DNA from: Bacteroidales bacterium
GTDB lineage: Bacteria > Bacteroidota > Bacteroidia > Bacteroidales > WCHB1-69
Assembly: GCA_017962845.1 (NCBI GenBank)
Contig: JAGCUN010000047.1
Location: forward strand, 1 to 32,891
DNA: 32,891 nucleotides
Direction of reading: 5' to 3'
Every line of letters begins with the position of its first letter. Position 1 is the stretch's first letter. Below, piece by piece: positions 21,829 through 30,868 of this stretch. The notes under the pieces were generated by a model. That model ran no database searches, was not told the origin of the DNA, and saw nothing but the letters and a program-made list of their open reading frames with translations. Position numbers and translations under genes: made by a program.

Positions 21829-22824
21829 ATGGATAAAGTATTAAGCGGAATCAGGCCCACCGGTTTCCTTCACCTCGGAAACTACTTCGGTGCCTTACGG
21901 AATTTCATCAAAATGCAGGAGGAAAACGACTGCTATTTCTTCATTGCCGACTACCACTCCCTCACCACGCATCCCAAGCCGGCCGATCTGCGCACGAACG
22001 TGAAAAACGTGCTGATTGACTACTTGGCAGCGGGTCTCGACCCCGAAAAGGCCACCCTTTATATCCAGAGCGACCTGCCGGAGGTTTGCGAGCTGAGTTT
22101 GCTGCTCTCGATGAATGTGTATGTAGGTGAACTTCAGCGCGTAAGCTCCTTCAAAGAGAAGGTGCGCCGACAGCCCAACAACGTCAACGCAGGCCTTCTC
22201 TCCTACCCCATTCTGATGGCTGCCGACATCCTTGTACACCGCGCCGACAAGGTGCCCGTGGGCAAGGATCAGGAGCAGCATTTGGAGATGACCCGCGACT
22301 TCGCCCAGCGGTTCAACAACTTCTACGGAGTGGAGTATTTCAAACTGCCCGTCGCCTACAACTTCGGACAGGCATTGGTGAAGATTCCCGGATTGGACGG
22401 CAGCACCAAGATGTCGAAATCCGACAACGAAAATTCCTGCATCTACCTTTCCGACGCGCCTGAGGTCATCAAGAAGAAGGTGATGAAGGCGGTGACCGAC
22501 AGCGGTCCGACCGAGCCGGGGCAGCCGAAGCCGCAGGCCATCGAGAACCTGTTCCAGCTGATGCGCGCCGTGTCGGCGGAAGACACCGTGAAGTTTTTCG
22601 AAGAGGAATACAACAAGTGCAGCATCCGCTACGGCGATATGAAGAAGCAGCTGGCCGCCGACATCACGGCTTTCAACGCTCCCATCTACGAGCGCATTTT
22701 AGAGTTGCGGGGCAACGACGAATATCTGCGCAAAGTCATCGAGCGGGGTGCGGAGAAGGCTCATGCCAGTGCAGCCCCCACCGTGCGCGACGTGCGTGAA
22801 ATCATCGGTATCAAAAAACTATAA
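21829..22824 (+). CDS. trpS: tryptophanyl-tRNA synthetase
   Basis: 331 residues, the usual length for bacterial TrpRS. Class I signatures: GIRPTGFLHLGNYFGAL with HLGN at 15-18 (HIGH equivalent) and TKMSKSDNEN with KMSKS at 194-198; DILVHRADKVPVGKDQEQHLE (133-153) is also family-typical. It charges tRNA-Trp in the cytosol. First gene of a five-gene plus-strand run (trpS, nitroreductase, ruvX, def, lipoprotein) with gaps or overlaps of a few bases. Confidence 0.95.
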   Translation: MDKVLSGIRPTGFLHLGNYFGALRNFIKMQEENDCYFFIADYHSLTTHPKPADLRTNVKNVLIDYLAAGLDPEKATLYIQSDLPEVCELSLLLSMNVYVGELQRVSSFKEKVRRQPNNVNAGLLSYPILMAADILVHRADKVPVGKDQEQHLEMTRDFAQRFNNFYGVEYFKLPVAYNFGQALVKIPGLDGSTKMSKSDNENSCIYLSDAPEVIKKKVMKAVTDSGPTEPGQPKPQAIENLFQLMRAVSAEDTVKFFEEEYNKCSIRYGDMKKQLAADITAFNAPIYERILELRGNDEYLRKVIERGAEKAHASAAPTVRDVREIIGIKKL

Positions 22825-22833
22825 CCGTCTGCC

Positions 22834-23583
22834 ATGAACGCTATCGACACTATGCTTCAGCACCGCAGCATCCGCGAGTTCGCCGACCAGCCCGTCGCGA
22901 AGGAGACGCTCGACCAGATCCTGGCCGCCGCGTGCAACGGCTCCACCATGGGCGGAATGCAACTTTTCAGCATCATCGTGACGCAGGACAAGGAGATGAT
23001 GCGCAAGATGGCACCGGCACATTTCAACCAGCCCATCGCCACCAACGCGCCGCTCATCCTCACCTTCTGCGCCGACTTCCACCGCTTCGACCGCTACTGC
23101 GAGTGCCGCAATACCCCCACCGATGCCTACCACAACCTGCAGGCCTACCAGTGGGCCGTCACCGACGCGCTCATCGCCGCCCAGAATGCCTGTGTGGCCG
23201 CCGAATCGCTCGGACTGGGCATCTGTTGGTTAGGCACCATCACCTATAACACACCGCAATTTATTGACATTCTTCAACTTCCGAAACATGTCATACCGGT
23301 AGCATGCATCCCGATGGGTTACCCCGCACATCCCGACACTCCCCTCACCCCCAAGATTTCCAACTCCACCCTCATCCACCACGAAACCTACCGCGAATAT
23401 TCCGAAGAAGAAATCAATACGGCATACGCCACCATGGAACAGGCACCCAACAATGTCAACATGGTGAAAGAGAATCACTTCCACAATTTGGCCGAAGACT
23501 GGGTGTTGCGCCGTTACAAAAAGGAAGACAACGAGTATTTTTCTGATCTTCTTCAAAAAACAATCACTGAACAGGGTTTCTGA
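22834..23583 (+). CDS. nitroreductase-family FMN oxidoreductase
   Basis: 249 residues. HRSIREFADQPV at 10-21 is the FMN-phosphate-binding start of the nitroreductase fold. NGSTMGGMQLFSIIV (35-49) and GLGICWLGTI complete the flavin site. The length and the extended C-terminal part suggest the NfsA/FRP-like, NAD(P)H-dependent branch. The physiological substrate is unknown. It lies 9 bp after trpS and overlaps the ruvX start by one base. Confidence 0.85.
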   Translation: MNAIDTMLQHRSIREFADQPVAKETLDQILAAACNGSTMGGMQLFSIIVTQDKEMMRKMAPAHFNQPIATNAPLILTFCADFHRFDRYCECRNTPTDAYHNLQAYQWAVTDALIAAQNACVAAESLGLGICWLGTITYNTPQFIDILQLPKHVIPVACIPMGYPAHPDTPLTPKISNSTLIHHETYREYSEEEINTAYATMEQAPNNVNMVKENHFHNLAEDWVLRRYKKEDNEYFSDLLQKTITEQGF

Positions 23584-24026
23584 TGGGAAGAATCGTTGCC
23601 ATTGACTACGGACAGAAGCGGGTTGGATTTGCCGCGAGCGATGAATTGCGCATCTGCGCCCATCCCTTGGAGACTGTACACGTGAGCCAGGCTTTCGATT
23701 ATCTCAAGCATTATATTGAAACAGAGAAAGTTGACGTGATTGTGATTGGCGAACCCAAAACGCTCAAAAATACCCCGTCTGATTCCACCCGTTATATCGA
23801 GCCGTTTGTCAACCGTGTGAAAAAGAGTTTCCCCGACATCGAAATCGCCCGCATGGACGAGCGTTTCACCTCGCGGATGGCTTTTCAGACCATGATCGAC
23901 TCAGGGTTGAAGAAAAAAGAGAGGCAGAACAAAGCCTTGGTGGACACCATCAGCGCCACCATCATTCTGCAAACTTATATGCAACAACTTGAAATAGAAA
24001 ATATTAGAAATAACATACAACCATGA
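23583..24026 (+). CDS. ruvX: putative Holliday junction resolvase / pre-16S rRNA nuclease YqgF
   Basis: 147 residues of the YqgF/RuvX RNase H-like family. IVAIDYGQKRVGFAASD supplies Asp8; MDERFTS supplies Glu93; ALVDTISATIILQTY supplies Asp121, together the metal-binding catalytic set. E. coli YqgF matures the 16S rRNA 5' end. The start overlaps the nitroreductase stop (TGATG), and the end overlaps def by 4 nt (ATGA). Confidence 0.92.
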   Translation: MGRIVAIDYGQKRVGFAASDELRICAHPLETVHVSQAFDYLKHYIETEKVDVIVIGEPKTLKNTPSDSTRYIEPFVNRVKKSFPDIEIARMDERFTSRMAFQTMIDSGLKKKERQNKALVDTISATIILQTYMQQLEIENIRNNIQP

Positions 24027-24574
24027 TTTTACCAATTTATTTATATGGTCAGCCGGTTTTGAGAAAACAGGCCGCCAATGTTGAAATGGGAAAAGAGGAG
24101 CTCAAGCAGCTGGTTTCCGACATGTTTGAGACGATGTACAACGCCAACGGAGTCGGATTGGCCGGTCCGCAGGTGGGCAAGTCTTTGCGCATATTTGTCA
24201 TTGATTCAGCACCTTTCAAAGAGAGCTATCCCAACGAAGAGATTCGCAAACTGGCCTTCATCAATCCGGTCATCACCAAGCGTTTTGGCGAGGAACAGCC
24301 CTTCAACGAAGGCTGTTTGAGTCTGCCCGACATTCACGAAGATGTGTATCGTCCCACTTCCATCGAAATTACCTATCTTACAGAAGATTTGGAAGAAAAG
24401 ACCGAGACTATTTCAGGCTGCGTGGCCCGCATCATCCAGCATGAGTATGATCATATTGAAGGTCAGGTATTTACCGACCATCTTTCTTCCCTCAAAAAAA
24501 TGATCTTGAAGCGCAAACTCACCGACATTGCCGGGGGTAAAGTTCGTCCCAACTACAAAACCGCCCGCAAATAA
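24023..24574 (+). CDS. def: peptide deformylase
   Basis: 183 residues. The three diagnostic motifs are intact: GVGLAGPQVG (43-52), EGCLSLP (96-102, metal-binding Cys98) and QHEYDHIEG (139-147, metal-binding His140 and His144, catalytic Glu141). It removes the formyl group from nascent peptides. An insertion SYPNEEIRKLAFINP between the first two motifs is normal for Bacteroidota type I enzymes. It overlaps ruvX by 4 nt. Confidence 0.96.
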   Translation: MILPIYLYGQPVLRKQAANVEMGKEELKQLVSDMFETMYNANGVGLAGPQVGKSLRIFVIDSAPFKESYPNEEIRKLAFINPVITKRFGEEQPFNEGCLSLPDIHEDVYRPTSIEITYLTEDLEEKTETISGCVARIIQHEYDHIEGQVFTDHLSSLKKMILKRKLTDIAGGKVRPNYKTARK

Positions 24575-24587
24575 CCTTTCATCTACC

Positions 24588-25166
24588 ATGAAAAAGTCGC
24601 TCATTCTCCTCTTCGGGTTGATGGTGCTGCTATCGGGTTGTCAAAACGCGCAAGAAGCTGACAATCAACCTGATAAAAAGATGGAAGCTCCGCACAAAGA
24701 TTCGAAGGCCATCATTGCCCTCTACAAAGAGGTGGACTCCTTGACGCAACACGGGAGTATGGATCGGAAAAAGATGCAACAATTTGTCAATGAAGCTGTT
24801 GACTACGCCCAACTTCATCCTAAAGACACGCTTTCCCCTCACTTTCTGCTTTACGCTGGTGTCAACCAGATGCAGGTTGCCTTTTCAAATGCCAATGAGA
24901 AACAGAGAAGGGAGCAGGCCCTTGAGGCGGTCAACATTTTGGAAAAATTGCGGCAGAACTATCCCGATTACCACAACATGATTTATGCCTATTATTACAA
25001 AGGGCAGATTTACGAAAATTTAGGGATGCGCCAAGAAGCCGCCAGCACCTATCGTGCTTTGGTTGAGCGTTTTCCCGATACTGAATTGAGCAAAAACATT
25101 GCCGCATACCTACAGGCCGACGGCTATGAAAAGTCGGCGGAGGAGATCATGCAGGGATTTCACTAA
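24588..25166 (+). CDS. TPR-like lipoprotein, 192 aa
   Basis: The start is ATG 24588 (MKKSLILLFGLMVLLSGC, lipidated Cys18). A longer in-frame reading lies inside def and is rejected. After a charged linker, the body is helical with tetratricopeptide-like repeats, clearest in NMIYAYYYKGQIYENLGMRQ followed by EAASTYRALVERFPDTEL. Likely an inner- or outer-membrane-attached scaffold. Last gene of the trpS run, 13 bp after def. It converges on the minus-strand membrane protein gene with only 4 bp between the stop codons. Confidence 0.8.
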   Translation: MKKSLILLFGLMVLLSGCQNAQEADNQPDKKMEAPHKDSKAIIALYKEVDSLTQHGSMDRKKMQQFVNEAVDYAQLHPKDTLSPHFLLYAGVNQMQVAFSNANEKQRREQALEAVNILEKLRQNYPDYHNMIYAYYYKGQIYENLGMRQEAASTYRALVERFPDTELSKNIAAYLQADGYEKSAEEIMQGFH

Positions 25167-25170
25167 AATA

Positions 25171-25488
25171 TTAGTTCACAAAATTGAGAATCGTGAAAAC
25201 GATGGCGATGAGAAACGTCATCAGAAGGATACCGCGTCCGGTGTAATCGTACTTCAGTTTGAGCAGGTAATAGCGCATCACAAAGACGCTGGGCACCATG
25301 CTGAGCAGCACGATTTTACAGATGGTATTGATGTCGAAAACATCGATGGCTTCGGTACGTGGAGCCAGATGAAGGGCAAATGCGAAGAGGCCGAGGAAGA
25401 TGGCGAAGGTGATGGCGGGCACCACCAGACCGAGGAAGATGCCCATTCCCCAAGAGTCACGACGCAATTTTTCGATTAACTTTTTCAT
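25171..25488 (-). CDS. small integral membrane protein, 105 aa
   Basis: Three hydrophobic helices: ~14-38 (GMGIFLGLVVPAITFAIFLG), ~55-72 (INTICKIVLLSMVPSVFVMR) and ~84-104 (GRGILLMTFLIAIVFTILNF). The N-terminal Lys/Arg-rich start suggests that it faces the cytosol. Conserved downstream of surE in my recollection of some Bacteroidales, but no function is assigned. The start overlaps the surE stop by 4 nt (ATGA). Confidence 0.7.
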   Translation of the reverse strand: MKKLIEKLRRDSWGMGIFLGLVVPAITFAIFLGLFAFALHLAPRTEAIDVFDINTICKIVLLSMVPSVFVMRYYLLKLKYDYTGRGILLMTFLIAIVFTILNFVN

Positions 25489-26252
25489 ATTTCTTCCAAA
25501 AATTTAAGTTGTGGGATGATGGCATGATGGGTAAAGTCGTTCTGCACGGGCTGCACCGACACGTAGTTGTGCTGCAGGGCCCATTCGCAGGTATCTTCCC
25601 CATCATCCGTAATTTCCAATCTGCCCGTAAGCCAATAGTACTTACCGCCGTACGGGTCGGTGCGCTCCACCATTTCCTCCCGCCAGTAGCCTTTGGCCTG
25701 ACGGGTAACCTTGACCCCTTTGATGGCCTCGAGCGGCACATTGGGGATGTTGACGTTGAGCGACGCCTCATCGGTGAAGGGATGCCGCAGCATCTCTTGC
25801 AGGATGAGCCGCACATAGTGGCGGGCGGCGGTGAAGTCAGCATCCGGATGGTAGTCGAGCAGCGAGAAACCGATGGCGGGCACGTGCGAGAGGGTGGCTT
25901 CCACGGCAGCTCCCATCGTGCCGGAATAGATCAGGCTGACGGAGGAGTTGGAGCCGTGGTTGATACCCGACAGCACGAGGTCGGCGGGACGGTCCTTGAG
26001 CACCACACGGAGACCGAGTTTCACGCAGTCGCAAGGGGTGCCGTTGGTGCGGAAGTAGCGGGTGCCGTCATCATCGGTATGATAGTGATGCAACCGCAGC
26101 GGGGTGTTCATCGTGATAGCGTGGCTGGTGGCCGAGCGGGGACCGTCGGGGGCCACCACTACCACCTCGCCAAACTCCTTGGCCACCTCCACCAGTGTGC
26201 GGAGGCCCTTGGAGGCATAGCCGTCGTCATTGGTAATGAGAATCAATGCCAT
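25485..26252 (-). CDS. surE: 5'-nucleotidase SurE
   Basis: 255 residues. Metal-binding and catalytic signatures of SurE: LITNDDGY (5-12, Asp9 and Asp10), APDGPRSATSHAIT (34-47, Ser40), LSGINHGSN (94-102, Asn98) and YSGTMGAAVEA (109-119). It dephosphorylates nucleoside 5'- and 3'-monophosphates. Its ATG overlaps the RNase G stop by one base (TGATG), placing it in a minus-strand operon with rng and the small membrane protein. Confidence 0.95.
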   Translation of the reverse strand: MALILITNDDGYASKGLRTLVEVAKEFGEVVVVAPDGPRSATSHAITMNTPLRLHHYHTDDDGTRYFRTNGTPCDCVKLGLRVVLKDRPADLVLSGINHGSNSSVSLIYSGTMGAAVEATLSHVPAIGFSLLDYHPDADFTAARHYVRLILQEMLRHPFTDEASLNVNIPNVPLEAIKGVKVTRQAKGYWREEMVERTDPYGGKYYWLTGRLEITDDGEDTCEWALQHNYVSVQPVQNDFTHHAIIPQLKFLEEI

Positions 26253-27847
26253 CAGTCGTCACCTTTTTGTGTTTTCGGCTGCGAGTCCCACAACACGATT
26301 TCTTCCATGTCCTGGTTGAAAAACTTGTACTGCAACAGATGGCAGTCGGGGTTCTGGCGGAGCCGAATCCATTTTTTATATCTGAAAAACCACTTTACCT
26401 GCTTGCTAATCAAGCCTTTGGTAAAATAAGCATATAAAATCGGATGTAATTCGATGGTAATTTTACCTTCTCGCTGTTCTTGGAAGAGGAAATTGATGAT
26501 ATTCTCAAGATTCTCTTCGATGAGGATGGCCGGTTTGATTTTGCCGGTACCCTGACATACGGGGCAGCGCTCGAGGATGTCGATATTGGTGACGGGGCGG
26601 ATGCGCTGACGGGTAATCTGCATCAGTCCGAACTTGCTGAGGGGTAGCACGGTATGGCGTGCGCGGTCGCCAGTCATCAGTTCAGACATGTGTTTGTACA
26701 GCTGGGTGCGGTTGACGGCGGTGGACATATCGATAAAGTCCACCACGATAATGCCGCCGATATCGCGGAGGCGCATCTGTCGGGCGATCTCGTCGGCGGC
26801 GGCGAGGTTCACTTGCAGGGCGTTTTCCTCCTGCGAGTTGGAGGATTTCACGCGGTTGCCGCTGTTCACATCAATCACGCACAGTGCCTCGGTCTGTTCG
26901 ATGACCAGATAGATCCCATTTTTGATGGTGACCACCTTTCCGAAGGAGGATTTTATCTGTTTGGCGACGTTAAAATGCTCAAAGATAGGAGTTTTATCTT
27001 TGTATAGTTTGACGATATCGGGCACATCCTTGCCATCGGAGAAGGAGTGCATGAAATTCTTCACCTCCTCGAAAAGCTCCTTATTGTCGACATAGATGGC
27101 GTGGAAGGAGTCGTTGACGACGTCGCGGATGAGTGAGGAGGTGCGGTCGAGTTCGGAGGCCACTTTGACGGGCGGTTCTGCGCCGACCAGTTTGTCGATC
27201 ATGACCTGCCATTTCTTGACCAGCTGGTTGATGTCTTTCTCAAGGTCTTCGGCGGTTTTGCCTTCTGCGACGGTGCGCACGATGACGCCGAAGTTGCGGG
27301 GTTTGAAGCCTGCGACAATCTGACGGAGGCGTTTACGCTCGGCAGAGCCTTTGATTTTTTGGGATACGAACACCTTATCGCCGTAGGGCACCAGCACGGT
27401 ATAGCGGCCGGCGAAGGAGATTTCGGTGGTGATGCGGGGGCCTTTGGTGGAGATGCACTCTTTGGCGATCTGTACCAGGATGGACTGTCCGCTGGAGAGC
27501 ACGTCACTGATTTTGCCGTTCTTTTCGAGGGCAGGCTGGCGGGTGACCGCGCCGAGGGAGCGTTTGCCGCCGGCGATGACGCCTTTCACAAATTCGTTGA
27601 GGGTAAGGGTGTTGGGGCCGATGTCGAGATAATGGAGGAAAGCGTCCTTGTCGCAGCCAATATTGACGAATGCTGCGTTGAGCCCCGGCATGATTTTGCG
27701 AACCTTTCCGACGTAGATATTACCTACACTGAACTGTTCGGTGGATTTTTCCTGGTGAAGTTCGACAAGCCGCTTGTTTTCAAGCAGCGCGATCTGTACC
27801 TCCGCAGGATGTTTGGTGATGATTAATTCTTTCGTTAGATCAGCCAT
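26252..27847 (-). CDS. rng: ribonuclease G/E family protein
   Basis: 531 residues, RNase G length, without the long C-terminal scaffold of RNase E. S1 domain in ~38-130 (GNIYVGKVRKIMPGLNAAFV). Catalytic DNase I-like part with Asp326 (CVIDVNSGN) and Asp370 (GIIVVDFIDM). Zn-link CPVC at 428-431 within ERCPVCQGTGKI. It processes rRNA and decays mRNA. In Bacteroidota this gene commonly follows an HU gene, as here; a strong hairpin lies in its leader region (27875-27913). Confidence 0.93.
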   Translation of the reverse strand: MADLTKELIITKHPAEVQIALLENKRLVELHQEKSTEQFSVGNIYVGKVRKIMPGLNAAFVNIGCDKDAFLHYLDIGPNTLTLNEFVKGVIAGGKRSLGAVTRQPALEKNGKISDVLSSGQSILVQIAKECISTKGPRITTEISFAGRYTVLVPYGDKVFVSQKIKGSAERKRLRQIVAGFKPRNFGVIVRTVAEGKTAEDLEKDINQLVKKWQVMIDKLVGAEPPVKVASELDRTSSLIRDVVNDSFHAIYVDNKELFEEVKNFMHSFSDGKDVPDIVKLYKDKTPIFEHFNVAKQIKSSFGKVVTIKNGIYLVIEQTEALCVIDVNSGNRVKSSNSQEENALQVNLAAADEIARQMRLRDIGGIIVVDFIDMSTAVNRTQLYKHMSELMTGDRARHTVLPLSKFGLMQITRQRIRPVTNIDILERCPVCQGTGKIKPAILIEENLENIINFLFQEQREGKITIELHPILYAYFTKGLISKQVKWFFRYKKWIRLRQNPDCHLLQYKFFNQDMEEIVLWDSQPKTQKGDD

Positions 27848-27874
27848 AAATTAGATTTAGGAGAATAAATAGAA

Positions 27875-27913
27875 AAAACTAAATTGCAGTCTATTGGACT
27901 GCAATTTAGTTTT
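27875..27913 (-). terminator. 17-bp stem terminator before rng
   Basis: AAAACTAAATTGCAGTC (27875-27891) is perfectly complementary to 27897-27913, with a 5-nt loop and A/T-runs on both sides, so it can end transcripts from either strand. On the minus strand it lies after the 29-aa ribosomal protein gene and before rng. It probably separates them or lets only part of the transcripts through. Confidence 0.8.
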
Positions 27914-27934
27914 AATAAGGTAACACAAGAAGCA

Positions 27935-28024
27935 TTATTTCTTCTTGTGTCTGTTCTTTCTGAGGCGTTTTTTACGCTTGTGGGTAGACATCTTGTGTCT
28001 TTTTCTTTTTTTACCGCTAGGCAT
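27935..28024 (-). CDS. AURKAIP1/COX24-domain ribosomal protein, 29 aa
   Basis: Very basic 29-residue product: MPSGKKRKRHKMSTHKRK, then KRLRKNRHKKK. It matches the AURKAIP1/COX24-domain proteins found in Bacteroidota, the bacterial counterpart of mitochondrial mS38, thought to be a small-subunit ribosomal protein. It is too short for default gene callers. It lies 29 bp after the HU gene on the same strand and is followed by a strong hairpin terminator. Confidence 0.85.
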   Translation of the reverse strand: MPSGKKRKRHKMSTHKRKKRLRKNRHKKK

Positions 28025-28053
28025 AGTAGTGAATATTTTAAGGTTATGAAAAA

Positions 28054-28329
28054 TTATTTCTTAACAGAGTTAGAGAAAGTCTTGCAGGGTTTGAAAGCGG
28101 GAATTTTGTGAGCGGGGATCGTGATGGTAGTACCTTTCGAAATGTTACGGGCGGTCTTCTCAGCACGTTCCTTGATGATGAAGCTACCGAAGCCTCTCAG
28201 ATAAACGGGCTCACCGTTAGAAAGAGACATCTTAACGGTATCCATGAATTTCTCTACTACAGCCTGAACAGTGCTCTTGTCAAGGTTGGTCTTGTTGGCG
28301 ATTTCGTTTACGATTTCTGCTTTAGTCAT
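28054..28329 (-). CDS. HU-family DNA-binding protein
   Basis: 91 residues, the standard HU/IHF length. MTKAEIVNEIANKTNLDKSTVQAV forms the helical dimer body; RGFGSFIIKERAEKTARNI (45-63) is the beta-arm start, and the arm tip carries a Pro-containing ITIPAHKIPAFKP. It compacts and bends DNA. Expressed from the TATTTTTG box at 28400-28393 (minus). Confidence 0.93.
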   Translation of the reverse strand: MTKAEIVNEIANKTNLDKSTVQAVVEKFMDTVKMSLSNGEPVYLRGFGSFIIKERAEKTARNISKGTTITIPAHKIPAFKPCKTFSNSVKK

Positions 28330-28392
28330 AATTGAAATGTATTAAATTTGGTTATAAAATGTAATGGTTTATAGCTCTGATTTTTAAGCGTG

Positions 28393-28400
28393 CAAAAATA
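28393..28400 (-). promoter_or_regulatory. -7 promoter box TATTTTTG (minus)
   Basis: The plus strand reads CAAAAATA. It lies 63 nt upstream of the HU gene start and likely drives HU and the 29-aa ribosomal protein. Confidence 0.65.
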
Positions 28401-28453
28401 CAACTTTTATTTTATTCTAAATCACAAAATTATATTTTTTTTTGAAAAAAATT

Positions 28454-29299
28454 TCAGATCTCCGCTCTTACCTTATCTGCAAGGCGGCTGGCACCTATTC
28501 TGAAATAGCGGTTGGTGAGCCATTTTTCGCCCAGCACCTGCTCCAAAATCTTGAGGAAAAGGAGGGCTGTTTCGGCATCGGCGATGCCGCCGGCAGGCTT
28601 GATGCCCACCATCTTGCCCGTGGCCTCATAGTGTGCCTTGATGGCATCGAGCATCACGAGGAAGGACTCCGGCGTGGCGTTGACCTTGATTTTTCCGGTA
28701 GAAGTCTTGATGAAATCCGCACCGGCCGCAATGGCAATCTGTGATGCCTTATATATATTGTCAGCGGTGCCGAGCTCGCCGGTCTCCAGAATCACCTTGA
28801 GGTGGGCGTGCCCGCAGGCGGCTTTGATGGCGGCAATCTCGTCATAAACGGTCTGGTAGTCGCCCTCGAGGAACTTGCCGCGCGAAATCACCATGTCGAT
28901 CTCGTCGGCACCCTGCGCCACGGCATAGGCCACCTCCGCAATCTTGATCTCGATGGGCGACTGTCCGGCAGGGAAAGCGCCGGCCACGCACGCCACATTC
29001 AAATCGGTGTCTTTCAGGATGGCTTTCGCCTGTGCGGCGAACGGCGGATAGACGCACACGGCGGCAGTAGTGGGAATCTGGTGGGCATCGTCGCGGAACG
29101 ACAGTGCCTTTTCGCACAACTGCTGCACACGGGCGGCATTGTCGCTGCCCTCCAACGTGGTGAGGTCGATGACATTCAGAAGAAAACGATAGGCCTTCGG
29201 CGCATCGAAATACTTCAGTTCAGCCGAACGATATTCGGCAATTCTCTGTTGAATTTGCTCATCCGTAAAAGGATAAGGCTTGGGGGTCGTGTATGACAT
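28454..29299 (-). CDS. deoC: deoxyribose-phosphate aldolase
   Basis: The start at 29299 (MSYTTPKPYPFTDEQI) gives 281 residues, the longer DeoC type. Schiff-base Lys198 in FIKTSTGKI; proton-relay Asp135 (DEIDMVIS) and Lys234 (GIKPAGGI). It cleaves 2-deoxyribose 5-phosphate to glyceraldehyde 3-phosphate and acetaldehyde in deoxynucleoside catabolism. The longer reading from 29374 starts upstream of its own promoter box (29328-29321, minus) and overlaps fumC, so it is rejected. Confidence 0.93.
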   Translation of the reverse strand: MSYTTPKPYPFTDEQIQQRIAEYRSAELKYFDAPKAYRFLLNVIDLTTLEGSDNAARVQQLCEKALSFRDDAHQIPTTAAVCVYPPFAAQAKAILKDTDLNVACVAGAFPAGQSPIEIKIAEVAYAVAQGADEIDMVISRGKFLEGDYQTVYDEIAAIKAACGHAHLKVILETGELGTADNIYKASQIAIAAGADFIKTSTGKIKVNATPESFLVMLDAIKAHYEATGKMVGIKPAGGIADAETALLFLKILEQVLGEKWLTNRYFRIGASRLADKVRAEI

Positions 29300-29320
29300 A
29301 ATTATTAATATTGATGAATG

Positions 29321-29328
29321 CAAAATTA
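29321..29328 (-). promoter_or_regulatory. -7 promoter box TAATTTTG (minus)
   Basis: The plus strand reads CAAAATTA, 21 nt upstream of the deoC ATG, in the 38-bp gap after fumC. deoC can therefore be transcribed separately. Confidence 0.65.
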
Positions 29329-29337
29329 CAAAAAATC

Positions 29338-30729
29338 TCAAATCTGGCGAACCATTTTTTCGGGCACCACCCACGCGTCGAAATCTTCAGCAGACACCAG
29401 CTGCAGAGCGATGGCGGCTTCTTTGAGGGTGACATCGTGCTGGTGTGCGTACTGTGCGATCTTGGCGGCATTGGCGTAGCCGATATGCGGGTTAAGGGCG
29501 GTGACCAGCATGAGCGACTGGTCGAGATGCTCGCGAATACGCTTCGTGTTGGGCTGCACCCCGCGCACACAATGCTCCTCGAATGAGCGCACTGCGTCGG
29601 TGAGCAGGCACATCGACTCGGTGAGGTTGCGGGCGATGAGCGGCATGAAGACGTTGAGTTCGAGGTGACCCTGCAGACCACCGGTCGTCACTGCCACATC
29701 GTTGCCGATGACCTGGCAGCACACCATGGCGAGGGCCTCGCACTGGGTGGGATTGACCTTGCCGGGCATGATGGAGGAGCCCGGCTCGTTGGCGGGCAGC
29801 ACCAGCTCGCCGATGCCGCTACGCGGACCGGAACCCAGCAGGCGGAAGTCGTTGGCGATCTTCATCAGCGAAACAGAAATGCGCTTCAAGGCGCCCGACA
29901 TCTCCACGAGCGAGTCGTGCGACATCATGGCCTCGAAGGTGCTGGAGGCACGGGTGAAGTTCATGCCGCTGAACAGGTTGATATAAGCCACCGCCTTGTC
30001 GGCGTAGCCTTCCGGCGTGTTGAGGCCGGTACCCACGGCGGTACCGCCCACGGGCAGTTCCATCAGGTGGGGCAGCGCGGCGTCGAGCGCCTCCATGCCG
30101 TGCGCCACCTGTGAGGCGTAGCCCGAAAACTCCTGACCGAGGGTCAGCGGGGTGGCATCCATCAGGTGGGTGCGACCGATCTTGACGATGTCGGCGAACT
30201 CGTCGGCCTTGGCACAGAGCGTTTCGTAAAGCGTCTGCAGGGCCGGTTTCAGTCCGGCCGTAGCCCACAACGCCACCGCCATACGCATAGCAGTCGGGAA
30301 GACATCGTTGGTAGATTGTGACTTGTTGACATCATCGTTGGGGTGCACAAATCTCCCCTTCCCTTCTATCTTTCCATTTTTTATCATTTCCGACCTATTC
30401 GACACAAACTCGTTGACATTCATATTGGTTTGGGTGCCGGATCCCGTCTGCCACACCGGGAGGGGGAACTCGTCGTTCCACTTCCCTTCCAGAATCTCGT
30501 CGCAACATTGGGCGATGAGGTCGCGTTTCTCCTCGGGCAGCACACCGCAGTCGCAGTTGGCAAAAGCGGCGGCTTTTTTCACCACGGCCAGACTGTTGAT
30601 GATTTCCATCGGCATGGTCTGGAAGCCGATGGCGAAGTTGAGGCGAGCCCGCTCGGTTTGTGCGCCCCAGAGATGTTCGACGGGCACTTGCACCTCGCCC
30701 AGCGAATCTTTTTCAATCCTAAAATCCAT
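29338..30729 (-). CDS. fumC: class II fumarate hydratase
   Basis: The start at 30729 ([16 protein letters not shown]) gives 463 residues, the normal FumC length. Superfamily signatures: [12 protein letters not shown] (97-108), [16 protein letters not shown] (185-200, His188) and [15 protein letters not shown] (317-331, catalytic Ser in the SS pair). It interconverts fumarate and malate without an iron-sulfur cluster. The promoter box TATTTTTG at 30765-30758 (minus) excludes a six-codon-longer start. Confidence 0.95.
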   Translation of the reverse strand: MDFRIEKDSLGEVQVPVEHLWGAQTERARLNFAIGFQTMPMEIINSLAVVKKAAAFANCDCGVLPEEKRDLIAQCCDEILEGKWNDEFPLPVWQTGSGTQTNMNVNEFVSNRSEMIKNGKIEGKGRFVHPNDDVNKSQSTNDVFPTAMRMAVALWATAGLKPALQTLYETLCAKADEFADIVKIGRTHLMDATPLTLGQEFSGYASQVAHGMEALDAALPHLMELPVGGTAVGTGLNTPEGYADKAVAYINLFSGMNFTRASSTFEAMMSHDSLVEMSGALKRISVSLMKIANDFRLLGSGPRSGIGELVLPANEPGSSIMPGKVNPTQCEALAMVCCQVIGNDVAVTTGGLQGHLELNVFMPLIARNLTESMCLLTDAVRSFEEHCVRGVQPNTKRIREHLDQSLMLVTALNPHIGYANAAKIAQYAHQHDVTLKEAAIALQLVSAEDFDAWVVPEKMVRQI

Positions 30730-30757
30730 ATCTTTTTTTCTCAACAATATTGAACGG

Positions 30758-30765
30758 CAAAAATA
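30758..30765 (-). promoter_or_regulatory. -7 promoter box TATTTTTG (minus)
   Basis: The plus strand reads CAAAAATA, 28 nt upstream of the fumC start. Confidence 0.7.
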
Positions 30766-30837
30766 CGGATTTTTCTTTTACGGACAATTGGGTTGAATTG
30801 TTGATGCGTTGATTTGTTGTTGAGGGTGGTGGTGAAT

Positions 30838-30865
30838 GTAGAGACGTGGTGCACCGCGTCTCTAC
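30838..30865. repeat. 28-nt palindromic repeat after a stop codon
   Basis: GTAGAGACG and CGTCTCTAC flank a 10-nt centre. It lies 3 nt beyond the stop codon of the T9SS protein. It is the same family as 30961-30988 inside the gene (identical 9-nt arms). It may act as a transcription-end hairpin. Confidence 0.8.
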
Positions 30866-30868
30866 ATG

